A DNA stretch of 64,000 bases from Chlorogloeopsis fritschii PCC 6912 (GCF_000317285.1 NZ_AJLN01000084.1:124001-188000), one strand, 5' to 3'. Positions 17,103 to 26,862 are shown, counted from the first letter of the stretch. The notes: generated by a model not told the origin, from the sequence alone. Program-made: numbers and translations.

Positions 17103-19316
17103 ATGAAGCGGCGAACGTTTTTACAACGGTTTGGCTCCCTACTCGCGGTATTGGGTATAACAGAGGCTGAGTGGTTTAGCTTAGGAAATCGCTATCAGCA
17201 AGCGCTAGCACATCCCAGTTCGCGTAAATTAGCTTTATTAATAGGTATTAATCAATACCAACAAAGTCAGGTTCTCAATGGTTGTCTGACGGATGTAGAA
17301 CTACAACAAGAACTTTTGATTCACCGTTTTGGTTTTCAACCGTCAGATATTTTGGTTTTGACTGATGAACAAGCCAGTAGAGAATTTATTGAGTCTGCTT
17401 TTTTGGAGCACCTAGTTAAGCAAGCAAAACTAGGTGATGTTGTTGTGTTCCACTTTAGCGGCTATGGCAGTCGTGTCAGGTTGGGAACTTTGGCAGAAGC
17501 TGTGCAAAACGCTCTTATTACCACAGATGGAGCAGATAGCAAATCGCAGGCAACAAAAAATGCTAACTACTTGTTGGAAGAGACGCTGATGTTAATGTTG
17601 CGATCGCTTCCCACAGAACGAGTAACAGCAGTATTAGACACTAGTTACTACATTCCTACTACTTTCTTGCCTACAGGTTTGCGAATTCGCAGTCGGCAAA
17701 TGGCAAAAGAAGCAATTGTGGCAACAGCAGAACTTGAGTTGCAAAAACAGCTGCGAGAAAAAGCTGCAACGGAGTTATCGGCAATAGTGTTGTCTGCAAC
17801 TGCCGATCCCAATCAAGTGGCACAGGAGATACAGTTATCTGGTTTTAGTGCTGGATTATTTACTTATGCCTTAACGCAGTATCTGTGGGAGACTACGCCA
17901 GCAACAACAATTCCTGTCTTAATCTCTCGTGTGGGAAGTGTGATGCAGCAGTTTGGTAGCACACAACAGCCAAGCTTGCTCATGGGTAAGAAAAATCAGC
18001 AGCGAGTTACTTTGAGTGAGGCGTTTGTTCCCCTCTCCACCCAGAGTGCAGAAGGAGTAGTGACGGCAGTTGAAGATGAGGGGAAAACAGTACATCTGTG
18101 GTTGGCAGGATTACCTTTACAAGTGCTGGAATACTATGGAGGAAATTCTCGATTGACTTTGGTGAGTCAACAGGGAGAGACTGCACAGTTAGTTTTGCGA
18201 TCGCGCAATGGATTGACAGCAAAAGCCCAACTTGCTTCTGGTACTGAAAGTAAAATTACTCCACAGATAGGACAATTAGTTCAAGAAACAGTACGAGTTT
18301 TACCCCGCAATATTAATTTAACCGTTGCTCTAGATGGCGGATTGGAAAGAATTGAGCGGGTAGATGCTACTAGCGCCTTTGCAACAGTTGAGCACGTGAC
18401 AAGTGTAGTAGCAGGAGAGCAACCTGCAGATTACGTATTTGGCGAACTTCCAGATGGCAGAACAAAAGATTTGATTGCATCGACTGCATTGATAGTCTCT
18501 CCCAGTCGCTATGGATTATTTTCTTTGGGCAGTGAACTCATTCCCAGCACCATTGGCGAAGCAGGAGAAGCCGTAAAAGTGGCAGTGCAGCGCTTAAAAC
18601 CAACTTTGCAAACTTTGCTGGCGGCAAAATTATGGCGACTCACAGATAATGAAGGTTCTTCTTGCTTAAGTATCAAGGCAACCTTAGAAATAATGAATAG
18701 CATCGCACCTCGCGTGGTGATGCAACGCGAAACGATGCGAACTCTAAGTGCAGAAACAGCAAGTAAAAAACAATTAAATCAACTAAATACCGAACCTGGG
18801 CGTATCCCAATTGTGCCGATTGGTAGTAAGGTACAGTACCGCATCCAAAATATGGGCACGCAGCCAGTATATTTTATGCTGTTAGGATTAAATAGTGCCA
18901 GGAATGCGATCGCCCTTTACCCATGGCAAAAAGGAGATGATACCGAGGATACCACCAACAATGCATTACTTGAGGATATTGTGATTGCTCCGGGCGAAAG
19001 CTTGACTTTACCACAATCCACAACTGGTTTTGAATGGGTGATTCAGGGGCCTGCTTTTTTGAGTGAAAATCAATTAATCTTTAGTACAGCTCCGTTTACT
19101 CAAACTCGCAACGCCTTAGAAACTACTAAACATCCGCGAGCAGATCGACAGCGCATTCAACCATTGCTCAACCCCTTAGAAGTTGCTAATGCCTTACTAC
19201 AAGACTTACACAATGCTAGTTCCGTAAAAGCTGAGATGAATGTTGCAACTGCTGAAGCTTATGTGTTGGATGTTAATAATTGGGCTAGTCTAGGCTTTAT
19301 ATATCAAGTGATTTAA
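17103..19316 (+). CDS. Caspase-family protein (pseudo-orthocaspase) with Tat signal
   Basis: The protein starts with a twin-arginine export signal (KRRTFLQRFGSLLAVLGI), then a p20-like caspase domain: KLALLIGINQYQ, GCLTDVELQQELL, DVVVFHFSGYGSR. In active orthocaspases the dyad His lies in SGHG and the Cys in DxCHSG. Here the positions are Tyr121 (SGYG) and Ser181 (VLDTSYY). The Tyr-Ser variant is known from cyanobacteria and is expected to lack caspase-type proteolysis. After the domain, about 450 residues carry beta-rich, DUF4384-like sequence (PIVPIGSKVQYRIQNMGTQP, ALYPW near the end) that may bind a ligand. It follows sat by 100 bases but is probably functionally separate. Likely role: exported binding or regulatory pseudo-enzyme; unproven. 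Confidence 0.88.
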   Translation: MKRRTFLQRFGSLLAVLGITEAEWFSLGNRYQQALAHPSSRKLALLIGINQYQQSQVLNGCLTDVELQQELLIHRFGFQPSDILVLTDEQASREFIESAFLEHLVKQAKLGDVVVFHFSGYGSRVRLGTLAEAVQNALITTDGADSKSQATKNANYLLEETLMLMLRSLPTERVTAVLDTSYYIPTTFLPTGLRIRSRQMAKEAIVATAELELQKQLREKAATELSAIVLSATADPNQVAQEIQLSGFSAGLFTYALTQYLWETTPATTIPVLISRVGSVMQQFGSTQQPSLLMGKKNQQRVTLSEAFVPLSTQSAEGVVTAVEDEGKTVHLWLAGLPLQVLEYYGGNSRLTLVSQQGETAQLVLRSRNGLTAKAQLASGTESKITPQIGQLVQETVRVLPRNINLTVALDGGLERIERVDATSAFATVEHVTSVVAGEQPADYVFGELPDGRTKDLIASTALIVSPSRYGLFSLGSELIPSTIGEAGEAVKVAVQRLKPTLQTLLAAKLWRLTDNEGSSCLSIKATLEIMNSIAPRVVMQRETMRTLSAETASKKQLNQLNTEPGRIPIVPIGSKVQYRIQNMGTQPVYFMLLGLNSARNAIALYPWQKGDDTEDTTNNALLEDIVIAPGESLTLPQSTTGFEWVIQGPAFLSENQLIFSTAPFTQTRNALETTKHPRADRQRIQPLLNPLEVANALLQDLHNASSVKAEMNVATAEAYVLDVNNWASLGFIYQVI

Positions 19317-19479
19317 GTAGCAAGAAAATCTCAAAAGATTTATATTTATACACAAAATTCGTTCGGGCATAAAACTACCGAACTACTTAACAATTAGTTT
19401 ATAAATGACCTCTCATTAGTAGCAGAAAACGCAGAAAACAAACATAGAAGAAAAAATTAAAAGAGAGTTTAAGTGAAGT

Positions 19480-19510
19480 ACCACAGGTGCAGCGTAGCTA
19501 AACCTGTGGT
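19480..19510. terminator. Inverted repeat in a convergent gap
   Basis: Perfect nine-base arms ACCACAGGT and ACCTGTGGT are separated by 13 bases. The hairpin sits between two genes that face each other, so a two-way terminator is plausible, but there is no strong T-run. Confidence 0.4.
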
Positions 19511-19742
19511 TTCCTGCCCTGAACCCCTTTTTGAACTAGGGAAAAATCTATTTACATAGCGGATTTCGCAACCGTAAATATCCCCTTTATATTCCAACAT
19601 TGTGAGGAAATTTCCCCAAGCTACACTTCGTTCCGCATAGGTTTTCCCACCAGAAATGATAAATAGTAATTTTATCGGGCAATTGTTTGATTACTAAGTT
19701 GTTGTGAAAGTTGGCATTTGTGCAAAAAATAAATTGCTGTAA

Positions 19743-19758
19743 GGTAGGCTATGCCTAC
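19743..19758 (-). terminator. Small hairpin just after ndhH
   Basis: Arms GTAGGC and GCCTAC with a three-base loop lie 12 to 27 bases past the ndhH stop codon. On the minus strand a T-rich tract follows about fifteen bases later. This is a weak terminator candidate. Confidence 0.35.
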
Positions 19759-19769
19759 CCTACAAATAA

Positions 19770-20954
19770 TTAGCGGTCTACTGACCCCATGATCACATCA
19801 ATACTGCCCAAAATCACTACAATATCTGCTACCTTAACACCTCGCAGCAGATGAGGGAGAATTTGCAAATTATTGAAATCTGCTGGGCGAACTTTCCAAC
19901 GCCAAGGGAAGACGTTATCATCCCCAATTAAATAAATTCCCAATTCTCCTTTGCCACTTTCTACGCGAGAGTAAATTTCACCTTTGGGGATTTTGAAGGT
20001 AGGAGCGACTTTCTTGGCAATGTACTGATAATCAAATCCATCCCACTCGGATTTAGGCCCGGCTTGCATCCGCTTGGCTTCTAGATTTTCGTAAGGCCCG
20101 CCCGGAAGCGCTTTTAGAGCTTGCTTGAGAATCTTCACAGATTCACGCATTTCCCGCATCCGCACCATATAACGGGCTAAACAATCACCAGCAGTTTCCC
20201 ACTGGACTTCCCAATCGAAGTCATCGTAACATTCATAATGGTCTACTTTGCGCAAATCCCACTTCACGCCAGAAGCACGTAGCATCGGGCCAGAAAGTCC
20301 CCAGTTAATTGCTTCGTCGCGGGTGATGGTGCCAATACCTTCTACGCGACGGCGGAAAATAGGATTATTGGTAACCAAGCGCTCGTACTCATCTACTTTA
20401 GGCAAAAAGTAGTCACAGAAGTCCATGCACTTGTCAACCCAACCATAGGGCAAGTCAACTGCTACCCCCCCAATCCGGAAGTAGTTATTGTTAACCATGC
20501 GGTAACCTGTGGCTGCTTCCCACAGATCGTAAATCATTTCTCGTTCGCGGAACTGATAGAAAAAGGGAGTTTGAGCGCCTACGTCAGCAAGGAACGGGCC
20601 AAACCATAGCAAGTGGTTGGCGATACGGTTCAACTCCAGCATAATAACGCGAATGTAGCTGGCGCGTTTGGGAACGGTAATACCTGCTAACTTTTCTGGA
20701 GCATTAACGGTAACGGCTTCATTGAACATACCCGCTGCGTAGTCCCAACGACTCACGTAGGGAACATACTGGAGATTGGTACGGTTTTCCGCAATTTTTT
20801 CCATTCCCCGATGCAAGTAGCCAATTACCGGTTCACAATCAACTACATCCTCGCCATCCAAAGTGACAATTAACCGCAAAACCCCGTGCATTGAGGGATG
20901 GTGAGGCCCCATGTTCAGCACCATAGGTTCAGTGCGGGTTTCTATTCTTGCCAT
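19770..20954 (-). CDS. ndhH: NAD(P)H-quinone oxidoreductase subunit H
   Basis: The 394-residue protein is a full-length NdhH (49-kDa subunit family): [17 protein letters not shown] at the N-terminus, [18 protein letters not shown], the quinone-site region, and the invariant C-terminal end [18 protein letters not shown] followed by SVDR. NdhH forms part of the peripheral arm of photosynthetic complex I (NDH-1), which takes electrons from ferredoxin for cyclic flow, respiration and CO2 uptake in the thylakoid membrane. It stands alone here, as usual in cyanobacteria. The ATG at 20954 fits the family start ([17 protein letters not shown]). Confidence 0.97.
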   Translation of the reverse strand: MARIETRTEPMVLNMGPHHPSMHGVLRLIVTLDGEDVVDCEPVIGYLHRGMEKIAENRTNLQYVPYVSRWDYAAGMFNEAVTVNAPEKLAGITVPKRASYIRVIMLELNRIANHLLWFGPFLADVGAQTPFFYQFREREMIYDLWEAATGYRMVNNNYFRIGGVAVDLPYGWVDKCMDFCDYFLPKVDEYERLVTNNPIFRRRVEGIGTITRDEAINWGLSGPMLRASGVKWDLRKVDHYECYDDFDWEVQWETAGDCLARYMVRMREMRESVKILKQALKALPGGPYENLEAKRMQAGPKSEWDGFDYQYIAKKVAPTFKIPKGEIYSRVESGKGELGIYLIGDDNVFPWRWKVRPADFNNLQILPHLLRGVKVADIVVILGSIDVIMGSVDR

Positions 20955-21410
20955 AAATCCAGTGTTCTCCCGTTTGTGAACGATGAAGCCAGTAACCCCT
21001 ACTTGGAAATGTGTTTGATTTTTTGAGTTCGGGTGGCCTTTTGAAGATATATTTGCTACGAATACACTAAAATCAACAAGTTTATGTTGTGGTATTCATA
21101 CGTTTGGATTGCATTTAACTAATCTAATTATATTGAGATGGGTGTAGGGAAGCCGATTTCCACTTGCAGAACTATCTATAAGCATTCTAGAAGATTGCTA
21201 TAGGTTATATTAGTGTGTGATTGCATTAAGATGCATAAATATGACTTTAAATCAAGAGCATTTTGATATATTGACTCAAATACTTACGATTTAATCCCTT
21301 AGTCTAATTGGTATGAAAGCACGTAAGCCGCAAAAAAGCATTTACCAAGGGTTATTTAACACAACTACTATATTTATTTGTTGCTATTGTCTATTTCTGC
21401 GCCAGCCCAC
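20955..21410. other. Divergent intergenic region between ndhH and rsmH
   Basis: This AT-rich stretch lies between two divergently transcribed genes and must contain both promoters. I see no RNA gene or conserved frame. In-frame TTG codons just upstream of rsmH (from 21378) are unlikely starts. Confidence 0.45.
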
Positions 21411-22307
21411 ATGAATTCTCATTCATCCCAACCACCAGATATCGAAGAACCGATTTTTTACCATATTCCCGTCTTACCTACAGAAGTCATTGAAGGTTTA
21501 GCAGTTCGTTCAGGGGGACATTATCTGGATGCAACAGTAGGAGGTGGTGGGCATACTCGGCTCATTCTTGAAGCAGCACCTGATGTACGAGTAACGGCGC
21601 TCGATCAAGATGAAGATGCTTTGGCGGCGGCGAAGAAGAACTTAGCAGAGTTTGGGGAGAGAGTCACCTTTATTCACAGTAATTTTGCTGCTTATAAATA
21701 CCCATCTCAGACTTTCGACGGTATTCTTGCCGATTTGGGTGTAAGTTCTTACCATTTGGATCAGCCAGAGCGAGGCTTTAGCTTTCGTAATACTGCTAGT
21801 TTAGATATGCGGATGAATCGGCAGCAGTCTCTGACAGCGGCTGATGTAATTAATGATTGGGATGAAGTTGAATTAGCAGATATTTTCTTTAAATATGGAG
21901 AAGAAAGACTATCGCGGCGCATTGCCAAACGTATTGTTGAACAGCGCCCATTTAGCACTACTACTGATTTAGCAGAAGCGATCGCATATTCTGTTCCCCC
22001 CAAATACCGTTACGGCAGAATTCACCCTGCTACCCGTGTTTTTCAAGCACTGCGAATTGTAGTTAACGACGAATTAAAGTCCCTAGAAACCTTTTTAGAA
22101 AAAGCACCAAATGCTCTCATCTTAGGTGGCAGAATCGCTATTATTAGTTTTCACAGCTTGGAAGACAGGATAGTGAAGCATAGTTTTAAAGATTCGTCAA
22201 TCTTGAAGATTGTGACGAAAAAGCCAATTATTGCCCAAGAAGAAGAAATTGACATTAATCCCCGTTCTCGTTCAGCCAAATTGAGGATTGCCGAGAAGAT
22301 TGAGTGA
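21411..22307 (+). CDS. rsmH: 16S rRNA (cytosine(1402)-N(4))-methyltransferase
   Basis: The sequence contains the RsmH/MraW hallmarks: the start [13 protein letters not shown], the SAM-binding loop [48 protein letters not shown], and the C-terminal [13 protein letters not shown]. It methylates N4 of C1402 of 16S rRNA in the decoding centre. Length about 298 residues is normal. The ATG at 21411 is chosen because conserved sequence starts about 15 residues later; upstream TTG codons add only non-conserved residues. No dcw cluster genes are adjacent, as is usual in cyanobacteria. Confidence 0.95.
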   Translation: MNSHSSQPPDIEEPIFYHIPVLPTEVIEGLAVRSGGHYLDATVGGGGHTRLILEAAPDVRVTALDQDEDALAAAKKNLAEFGERVTFIHSNFAAYKYPSQTFDGILADLGVSSYHLDQPERGFSFRNTASLDMRMNRQQSLTAADVINDWDEVELADIFFKYGEERLSRRIAKRIVEQRPFSTTTDLAEAIAYSVPPKYRYGRIHPATRVFQALRIVVNDELKSLETFLEKAPNALILGGRIAIISFHSLEDRIVKHSFKDSSILKIVTKKPIIAQEEEIDINPRSRSAKLRIAEKIE

Positions 22308-22790
22308 GGGGGCAAGGGGTTCCCCTCTGGGGTTGGGGGCTGGGGGAGACAAGGAAACACGGGGACAAGGAGACAAAGAGACAACCAACTACTGTACGGG
22401 CGGGTTTTATTAGTAATCTCTCAAAATAACGAAATATCTAAAATAAACCCGCACGGCAGTCGCTACAACGGAGGAGCCACTGCGGTGGACGGGTTTCCCG
22501 GCATAAAGGAGCCAGCGCGTTGCGCGGGTTCCCCGCGTTGTAGCGACTGGCGTCATGTGGCGTGGAACCTCCCTTCGGGTTCGCCAGTTCCCCTACCCTG
22601 GCGGGAAGCCGCTCCGCATCTACGTGACGGGAACCGCCAAGACGGGGACTGGACTCACCGCAACGCGCTGCCTCCCCTACTAACAAATGACTAATGACCA
22701 ATGACTAATCAGACTGTGCTATTCACTTCAAGAATGGGAACACTAAGAAAAACCAATTTAGTCCACCACTGCTTACGTTAATTCCTATTT
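22308..22790. other. Intergenic gap occupied by repeat DNA
   Basis: The gap between rsmH and the phytochrome gene starts with a purine-rich low-complexity tract (GGGGCTGGGGGAGACAAGG) and is then filled by the GC-rich palindromic element listed at 22393-22685. Frames that cross it on both strands show only repeat-derived residues. Confidence 0.55.
22393..22685. repeat. GC-rich palindromic dispersed repeat element
   Basis: The element is far more GC-rich than its surroundings. It starts with GTACGGGCGGGTTTTAT, whose reverse complement recurs as ATAAACCCGCACGG near 22443. A 14-base inverted pair, CAGTCGCTACAACG (22457-22470) and CGTTGTAGCGACTG (22536-22549), lies inside it, and CGTTGTAGCGACTGGCGT occurs again at 51762-51779. 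Further short palindromes (GCGCGTTGCGCG) fill the middle. I read it as a composite of nested small dispersed repeats typical of Nostocales, non-coding and probably non-autonomous. Borders are approximate. Confidence 0.65.
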
Positions 22791-25289
22791 ATGAATAGCA
22801 GCAACGAAGATTCTACGATTCAATTTGTTGATTTAATAAACTGCGATCGCGAACCCATTCATATTCCTGGTTCGATTCAACCCCATGGTGTATTGTTTGT
22901 ATTACAAGAACCGGATCTAAAAATTTTGCGGGTTAGTAGCAATACCCTAAGTTTTTTAGGAGTACCGCCAGAAAGCTTACTTAATCAAAGTTTGAGTAAA
23001 TTACTCGATCCTTATGCGTTTGATTCATTAAAACAAAGCCTATCGCAACTTGAACTTGAGAATGTCAACCCCCTGAAACTGTCGCTCAAGCTTGAGAACA
23101 AGTCTCTTCTTTGCAATGGTATTGCCCATCGTTCTCAGGAGTTATTAATTTTAGAACTAGAGCATTCACTCACACCAGAAGTTCTATCTTTTTTGGATCT
23201 TTATCACCTGGTGAGAACATCCGCTAGTAGCATCCAAAAAGCAAAAACCTTAGAAGAACTATGTCAAACAGCTGTCAAAGAGATACGCAAGTTGACAGGC
23301 ATGGATCGGGTAATGATTTATAAATTCGACCCACAAGGACATGGGACAATTGTTGCAGAAGATAAACCAGACACATTGTCGCCATTCCTGGGGTTACGCT
23401 ATCCCGCTTCTGATGTACCCAAACAGGCAAGGCGACTTTATCTGGAGAATTGGATTCGACTCATTGCTGATGTGAATTATCAGCCTGTGGAAATTATTCC
23501 TACAACTGCACATTTATACGATCAATCGCTAGACTTGAGTTTTTCAGTTCTCAGAAGCGTTTCTCCCCTTCATATTCAATATCTCAAAAATATGGGGGTA
23601 GGTGCATCTATGTCCATTTCGTTAATTGTCGAGCAAAAGTTATGGGGATTAATTGCCTGCCATCACTATTCCCCCAAGCAGATTGCCTACGAAGTCAGAA
23701 CAGCGTGTGAATTTTTAGGGCAGGTGATGTCGTCACAAATTCCCTATTTGGAAGCTAATGAAGATCAAGATTATAAGCTTTACTTGAAATCCATTCAGAA
23801 CAAACTAATTGAATATGTATTTGCTGAAAATAATTTTGAAAATAACTTTACTGATGGCTTACTGAAGCATCAGCCCAATTTACTTAATTTGGCGCAGGCT
23901 AATGGTGCTGCAATTTGGTTTAATGGCGATTGTAAAGTGATTGGCAACACGCCTGAACGGGAAGAGATTCAAGCCTTGGTTGAGTGGTTAGCTCAAACCA
24001 TGTCGCAAAACGTGTTCCAGACTAATTCGCTGCCTCTGCTTTATCCACAAGCAGAAACCTTCAAAGAAGTTGCTAGTGGATTGTTGGCGATCGCTATCTC
24101 TGCGAACCAATATATATTGTGGTTTCGTCCAGAAGTTATTCACACCGTTAATTGGGCAGGCAATCCGAACAAGCCAGTGGAAATTGACGAGGATGGAACC
24201 GAGCGACTCTCACCTCGCGGCTCGTTTGAACTGTGGCAAGAAACTGTACAGCTAACCTCGCAACCCTGGAAGCCTTGTGAAGTGGAAGCTGTAGATGAGT
24301 TGAGAACTGCCCTGGTTGGCATTGTGTTGCGTCAAGCAAACGAACTTGCCAAGTTAAATCAGGCATTGCGGCAATCGGAAGCGGAGCAACGTCACAAAGC
24401 AATGCAGTTAGAGCAGGCATTGCAGGAACTGCAACATACTCAAGTTCGCTTGATCCAAAGTGCAAAAATGTCGAGCTTGGGACAACTAGTGGCAGGAATT
24501 GCCCATGAAATCAATAATCCAATCAACTTTATCTATGGCAATCTTACTCACGCTGATACTTATATAAACAATTTGCTAAAGCTGCTACATCTTTATCAGC
24601 AGGAATTAGCCACACCAGGATCTGAACTGCAAAAAGAGTTGGAGGCGACTAACGTTGAGTTTGTTCGAGAAGATTTACCCAAGCTGTTGCAGTCGATGCA
24701 AGCAGGAGCAAGCCGCATTCGCGATATTGTTTACTCATTGCGAAACTTTTCACGGTTAGATGAGGCAAAGCTCAAGTCTGTGGATATTCATGAAGGATTA
24801 GACAGTACTTTGCTAATTCTCAGCAATCGATTGAAGGCAAGATTGGGCTTCCCAGAAATTCAAGTGGTCAAAGAATACAGCTATCTGCCGTTGATTGAAT
24901 GCTATGCTAGCGAACTTAATCAGGTGTTTATGGCTCTGCTCACAAATGCGATTGATGCACTGGAGGAGCGCCATCGTCAGCATACACTGGATGAAATTGC
25001 CGCCAAACCAAGCAAGATTACAATTCGCACATCTGTAGTGAGTAGCGATCGCCAATCAGTAACAGATAAAAAAGTGCTAATTCAAATTATCGACAATGGA
25101 ATGGGAATTGCAGAAGATATTCAGCCTAAAATCTTTGATCCCATCTTTAGCACCAAATCTGGGGATAAACGTCTGCGGGGAATGAGTCTAGCAATTAGCC
25201 ATCAGATTGTAGAAAAACATCAAGGACAAATTACTTGCATTTCCAGTTTAGGTAAGGGTGCAGAGTTTCGGGTTGAGCTGCCGATATAA
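22791..25289 (+). CDS. Bacteriophytochrome histidine kinase (biliverdin type)
   Basis: The domain order is PAS-GAF-PHY-HisKA-HATPase over 832 residues. Cys18 in LINCDREPIHIPGSIQPHG is placed where bacteriophytochromes attach biliverdin. The GAF motif of Cph1-type proteins lacks its Cys here (SVSPLHIQYLKNMGVGASM), which supports biliverdin. PASDVPKQARRLY and RLIADVNYQPVEI are canonical chromophore-pocket segments. A coiled coil leads to the H-box GIAHEINNPINF with His572, then an N-box (LLTNAIDALE) and DNGMGIAE. The G2 box is odd: RLRGMSLAIS replaces the usual GTGLGLSIS. It senses red/far-red light and should signal to a response regulator, but none is adjacent. Closest to the CphB/AphB type. 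Confidence 0.9.
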   Translation: MNSSNEDSTIQFVDLINCDREPIHIPGSIQPHGVLFVLQEPDLKILRVSSNTLSFLGVPPESLLNQSLSKLLDPYAFDSLKQSLSQLELENVNPLKLSLKLENKSLLCNGIAHRSQELLILELEHSLTPEVLSFLDLYHLVRTSASSIQKAKTLEELCQTAVKEIRKLTGMDRVMIYKFDPQGHGTIVAEDKPDTLSPFLGLRYPASDVPKQARRLYLENWIRLIADVNYQPVEIIPTTAHLYDQSLDLSFSVLRSVSPLHIQYLKNMGVGASMSISLIVEQKLWGLIACHHYSPKQIAYEVRTACEFLGQVMSSQIPYLEANEDQDYKLYLKSIQNKLIEYVFAENNFENNFTDGLLKHQPNLLNLAQANGAAIWFNGDCKVIGNTPEREEIQALVEWLAQTMSQNVFQTNSLPLLYPQAETFKEVASGLLAIAISANQYILWFRPEVIHTVNWAGNPNKPVEIDEDGTERLSPRGSFELWQETVQLTSQPWKPCEVEAVDELRTALVGIVLRQANELAKLNQALRQSEAEQRHKAMQLEQALQELQHTQVRLIQSAKMSSLGQLVAGIAHEINNPINFIYGNLTHADTYINNLLKLLHLYQQELATPGSELQKELEATNVEFVREDLPKLLQSMQAGASRIRDIVYSLRNFSRLDEAKLKSVDIHEGLDSTLLILSNRLKARLGFPEIQVVKEYSYLPLIECYASELNQVFMALLTNAIDALEERHRQHTLDEIAAKPSKITIRTSVVSSDRQSVTDKKVLIQIIDNGMGIAEDIQPKIFDPIFSTKSGDKRLRGMSLAISHQIVEKHQGQITCISSLGKGAEFRVELPI

Positions 25290-25362
25290 CAAACTCTAGG
25301 CGATTATTAGTTGAGCGATCGCCACGTTCACGCAGAGTACACTGTTATTAAAATTACATAAT

Positions 25363-26175
25363 TTAGGGAAGTAGAACTCCAAACTGCTGCAAAAAATCGC
25401 GTGCTGAAGGCGTATCCAGCCGATAATCTACATCAGTGGCTCGGCAAACAGTGTCGCCCGTGCTAGTAATTGCTACAATCAGATCTGATTCCGCGCCGCC
25501 AAGGAAATGTGGCCCGCCAGAGTCGCCGTAACAAGTACCACCATCCCCCGTCGAGGGATTTTGAGATAACCGCAACCAAGCTTTGTTCAACGCCTGGAAT
25601 GTTTGCAGTACCATGTTTCGATTAGCATTATCCATGATTGCCTTTGGCCCCAAACGCTTTGTCTCCCGCACTTGTCCATAACCAACAGCAGTAAAAACTT
25701 GATTTTTCAGCGTTCCTTGAGCCTTCAAGCTATCAAGTAAACCAGCCTGAGGTAGCTTGGCTAGAGGTAGCGGTGTTAATGTCCCAGGTTGCAGTGGTTC
25801 CTCATTTAACAGGATGACACCGATATCCTTTGGATCGTTCTGATTTTTGCCGTATTCTGGGTGGGGAACGTAACTACCACTGTAAAATGTGTTGGATTGA
25901 TCGAAGGTTTGATTGAAGCTAACGTAGACTGTACTGATGCCGTAGCTAGGGAGAAAGTCAAGGCAGTGTGCTGCTGTTAGCACAACCTTCGGTGCGACTA
26001 AAGTACCCGTACAGAAGGCAAATTTCGTACCTGTACCGTCAAAGTCAGCCGAAAGCGCACCGACATTCGGGTGACGTCCTTCATCTGACTCGCCAAAGGT
26101 AATACTACTGGATTTAGTGACGGCGAACAGATTAAGCAGTAAAGCTGCGGACAAAACGAACGACAACCGACGCAT
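25363..26175 (-). CDS. Secreted trypsin-like serine protease (S1 family)
   Basis: A 270-residue protein with an N-terminal signal peptide (RRLSFVLSAALLLNLFAV). The S1 catalytic triad is visible: His in VVLTAAHCLDF, Asp in DPKDIGVILLNEE, and Ser in GTCYGDSGGPHFLGG. Cysteines near the His and Ser motifs may form disulfides after export. An AAGGAG ribosome site precedes the ATG by a good distance. It is isolated between the phytochrome kinase and the DUF4258 region and points away from the latter. Likely a periplasmic or extracellular protease; target unknown. Confidence 0.9.
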   Translation of the reverse strand: MRRLSFVLSAALLLNLFAVTKSSSITFGESDEGRHPNVGALSADFDGTGTKFAFCTGTLVAPKVVLTAAHCLDFLPSYGISTVYVSFNQTFDQSNTFYSGSYVPHPEYGKNQNDPKDIGVILLNEEPLQPGTLTPLPLAKLPQAGLLDSLKAQGTLKNQVFTAVGYGQVRETKRLGPKAIMDNANRNMVLQTFQALNKAWLRLSQNPSTGDGGTCYGDSGGPHFLGGAESDLIVAITSTGDTVCRATDVDYRLDTPSARDFLQQFGVLLP

Positions 26176-26243
26176 GGTTACTCCTTATACACACTTACAC
26201 TCACATATTTTTGAATTTCGATAGGAGCGTAGCTTGCATCAAA

Positions 26244-26385
26244 AACAGATGCAGAATTTCTCGTCATGCTCAAGCAGAAATGGAATGACGAAGGATTCCC
26301 CTATCTTTGGTTGAATTGTTTTAGACAATCACCAGCAGATTGTACCGGAAAAGAAGGGCGAAAAGTATATTCACAACTGGATTTT
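26244..26385 (+). pseudogene. Broken duplicate of the DUF4258 gene
   Basis: The DNA from about 26214 to 26385 closely matches 26574-26748, including the upstream sequence ATTTCGATAGGAG. Relative to the intact copy, the start ATG is AAC (26244-26246), a CGA is changed to TGA (26286-26288), and one base is lost in GAATCTG, which shifts the frame. It is therefore a partial tandem duplicate that has decayed. A plus-strand frame starting at 26266 is an accident of the shifted frame. Confidence 0.75.
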
Positions 26386-26601
26386 AACCAGCTGACGCGA
26401 TCGCAGGTTGTTGAGTCCATTTTTATTAAATTCAAGTCGCGATTGCAATTTATTACTCTTTTAAGAAAGAATAATTGTGCAGCAATATCAGTTATTTGAA
26501 CAAGTTTGGAAAATAGTTGGTCTAATAGGCTTTGGTACAATTTTAGTTATTTGATTTTTAATAAAACCTTTAATTTCGATAGGAGTGTAGCTTACATCAA
26601 A

Positions 26602-26862
26602 ATGAGATACAGAATTTCTCGTCATGTTCAAGAAGAGATGGAACGACGAAGGATTTCTCTATCTTTGGTTGAATCTGTTTTAGACAACCCCCAGCAGATT
26701 ATACAGGAAAAAGAAGGGCGAAAAGCATATCAATCACAAGTTGATTTTGGCGACGGTAAAATCTTTTTGCTACGCGTTCTTGTAGCAGATGATGTTGACC
26801 CTAAAGTTGTGATAACTGTATATCGAACTAGCAAAATAGAGAAATATTGGAGACAACCATGA
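26602..26862 (+). CDS. DUF4258 domain protein, likely toxin-like partner of a gene pair
   Basis: This 86-residue protein (MRYRISRHVQEEMERRRIS, then VLDNPQQIIQEKEGRKAYQS and LRVLVADDVDPKVVITVYRT) matches the DUF4258 family, small RelE-like alpha/beta proteins often encoded next to DUF2283. I start it at 26602 because the conserved domain begins there; upstream in-frame codons add 32 unlike residues. The stop codon overlaps the next start in ATGA, so the two are co-translated. Toxin activity is inferred from family company only. A degraded duplicate lies 360 bases upstream. Confidence 0.75.
   Translation: MRYRISRHVQEEMERRRISLSLVESVLDNPQQIIQEKEGRKAYQSQVDFGDGKIFLLRVLVADDVDPKVVITVYRTSKIEKYWRQP

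Larger units (their letters stand above)
19317..19769. other. Convergent intergenic gap with two hairpins
   Basis: The 453-base gap between the caspase-like gene (plus) and ndhH (minus) contains no gene. It holds two inverted repeats described separately, which may end transcription from either side. Confidence 0.5.

Noticed and set aside
22438-22701. Open frames on both strands across the GC-rich repeat near 22.5 kb
   Set aside because: They follow nested palindromes, lack ribosome sites, and their residues (many Arg, Pro, Gly) are what GC-rich repeat DNA gives in any frame.
26266-26499. 77-codon plus-strand gene before the DUF4258 gene
   Set aside because: Comparison with the intact copy shows it is a shifted frame of a broken duplicate.
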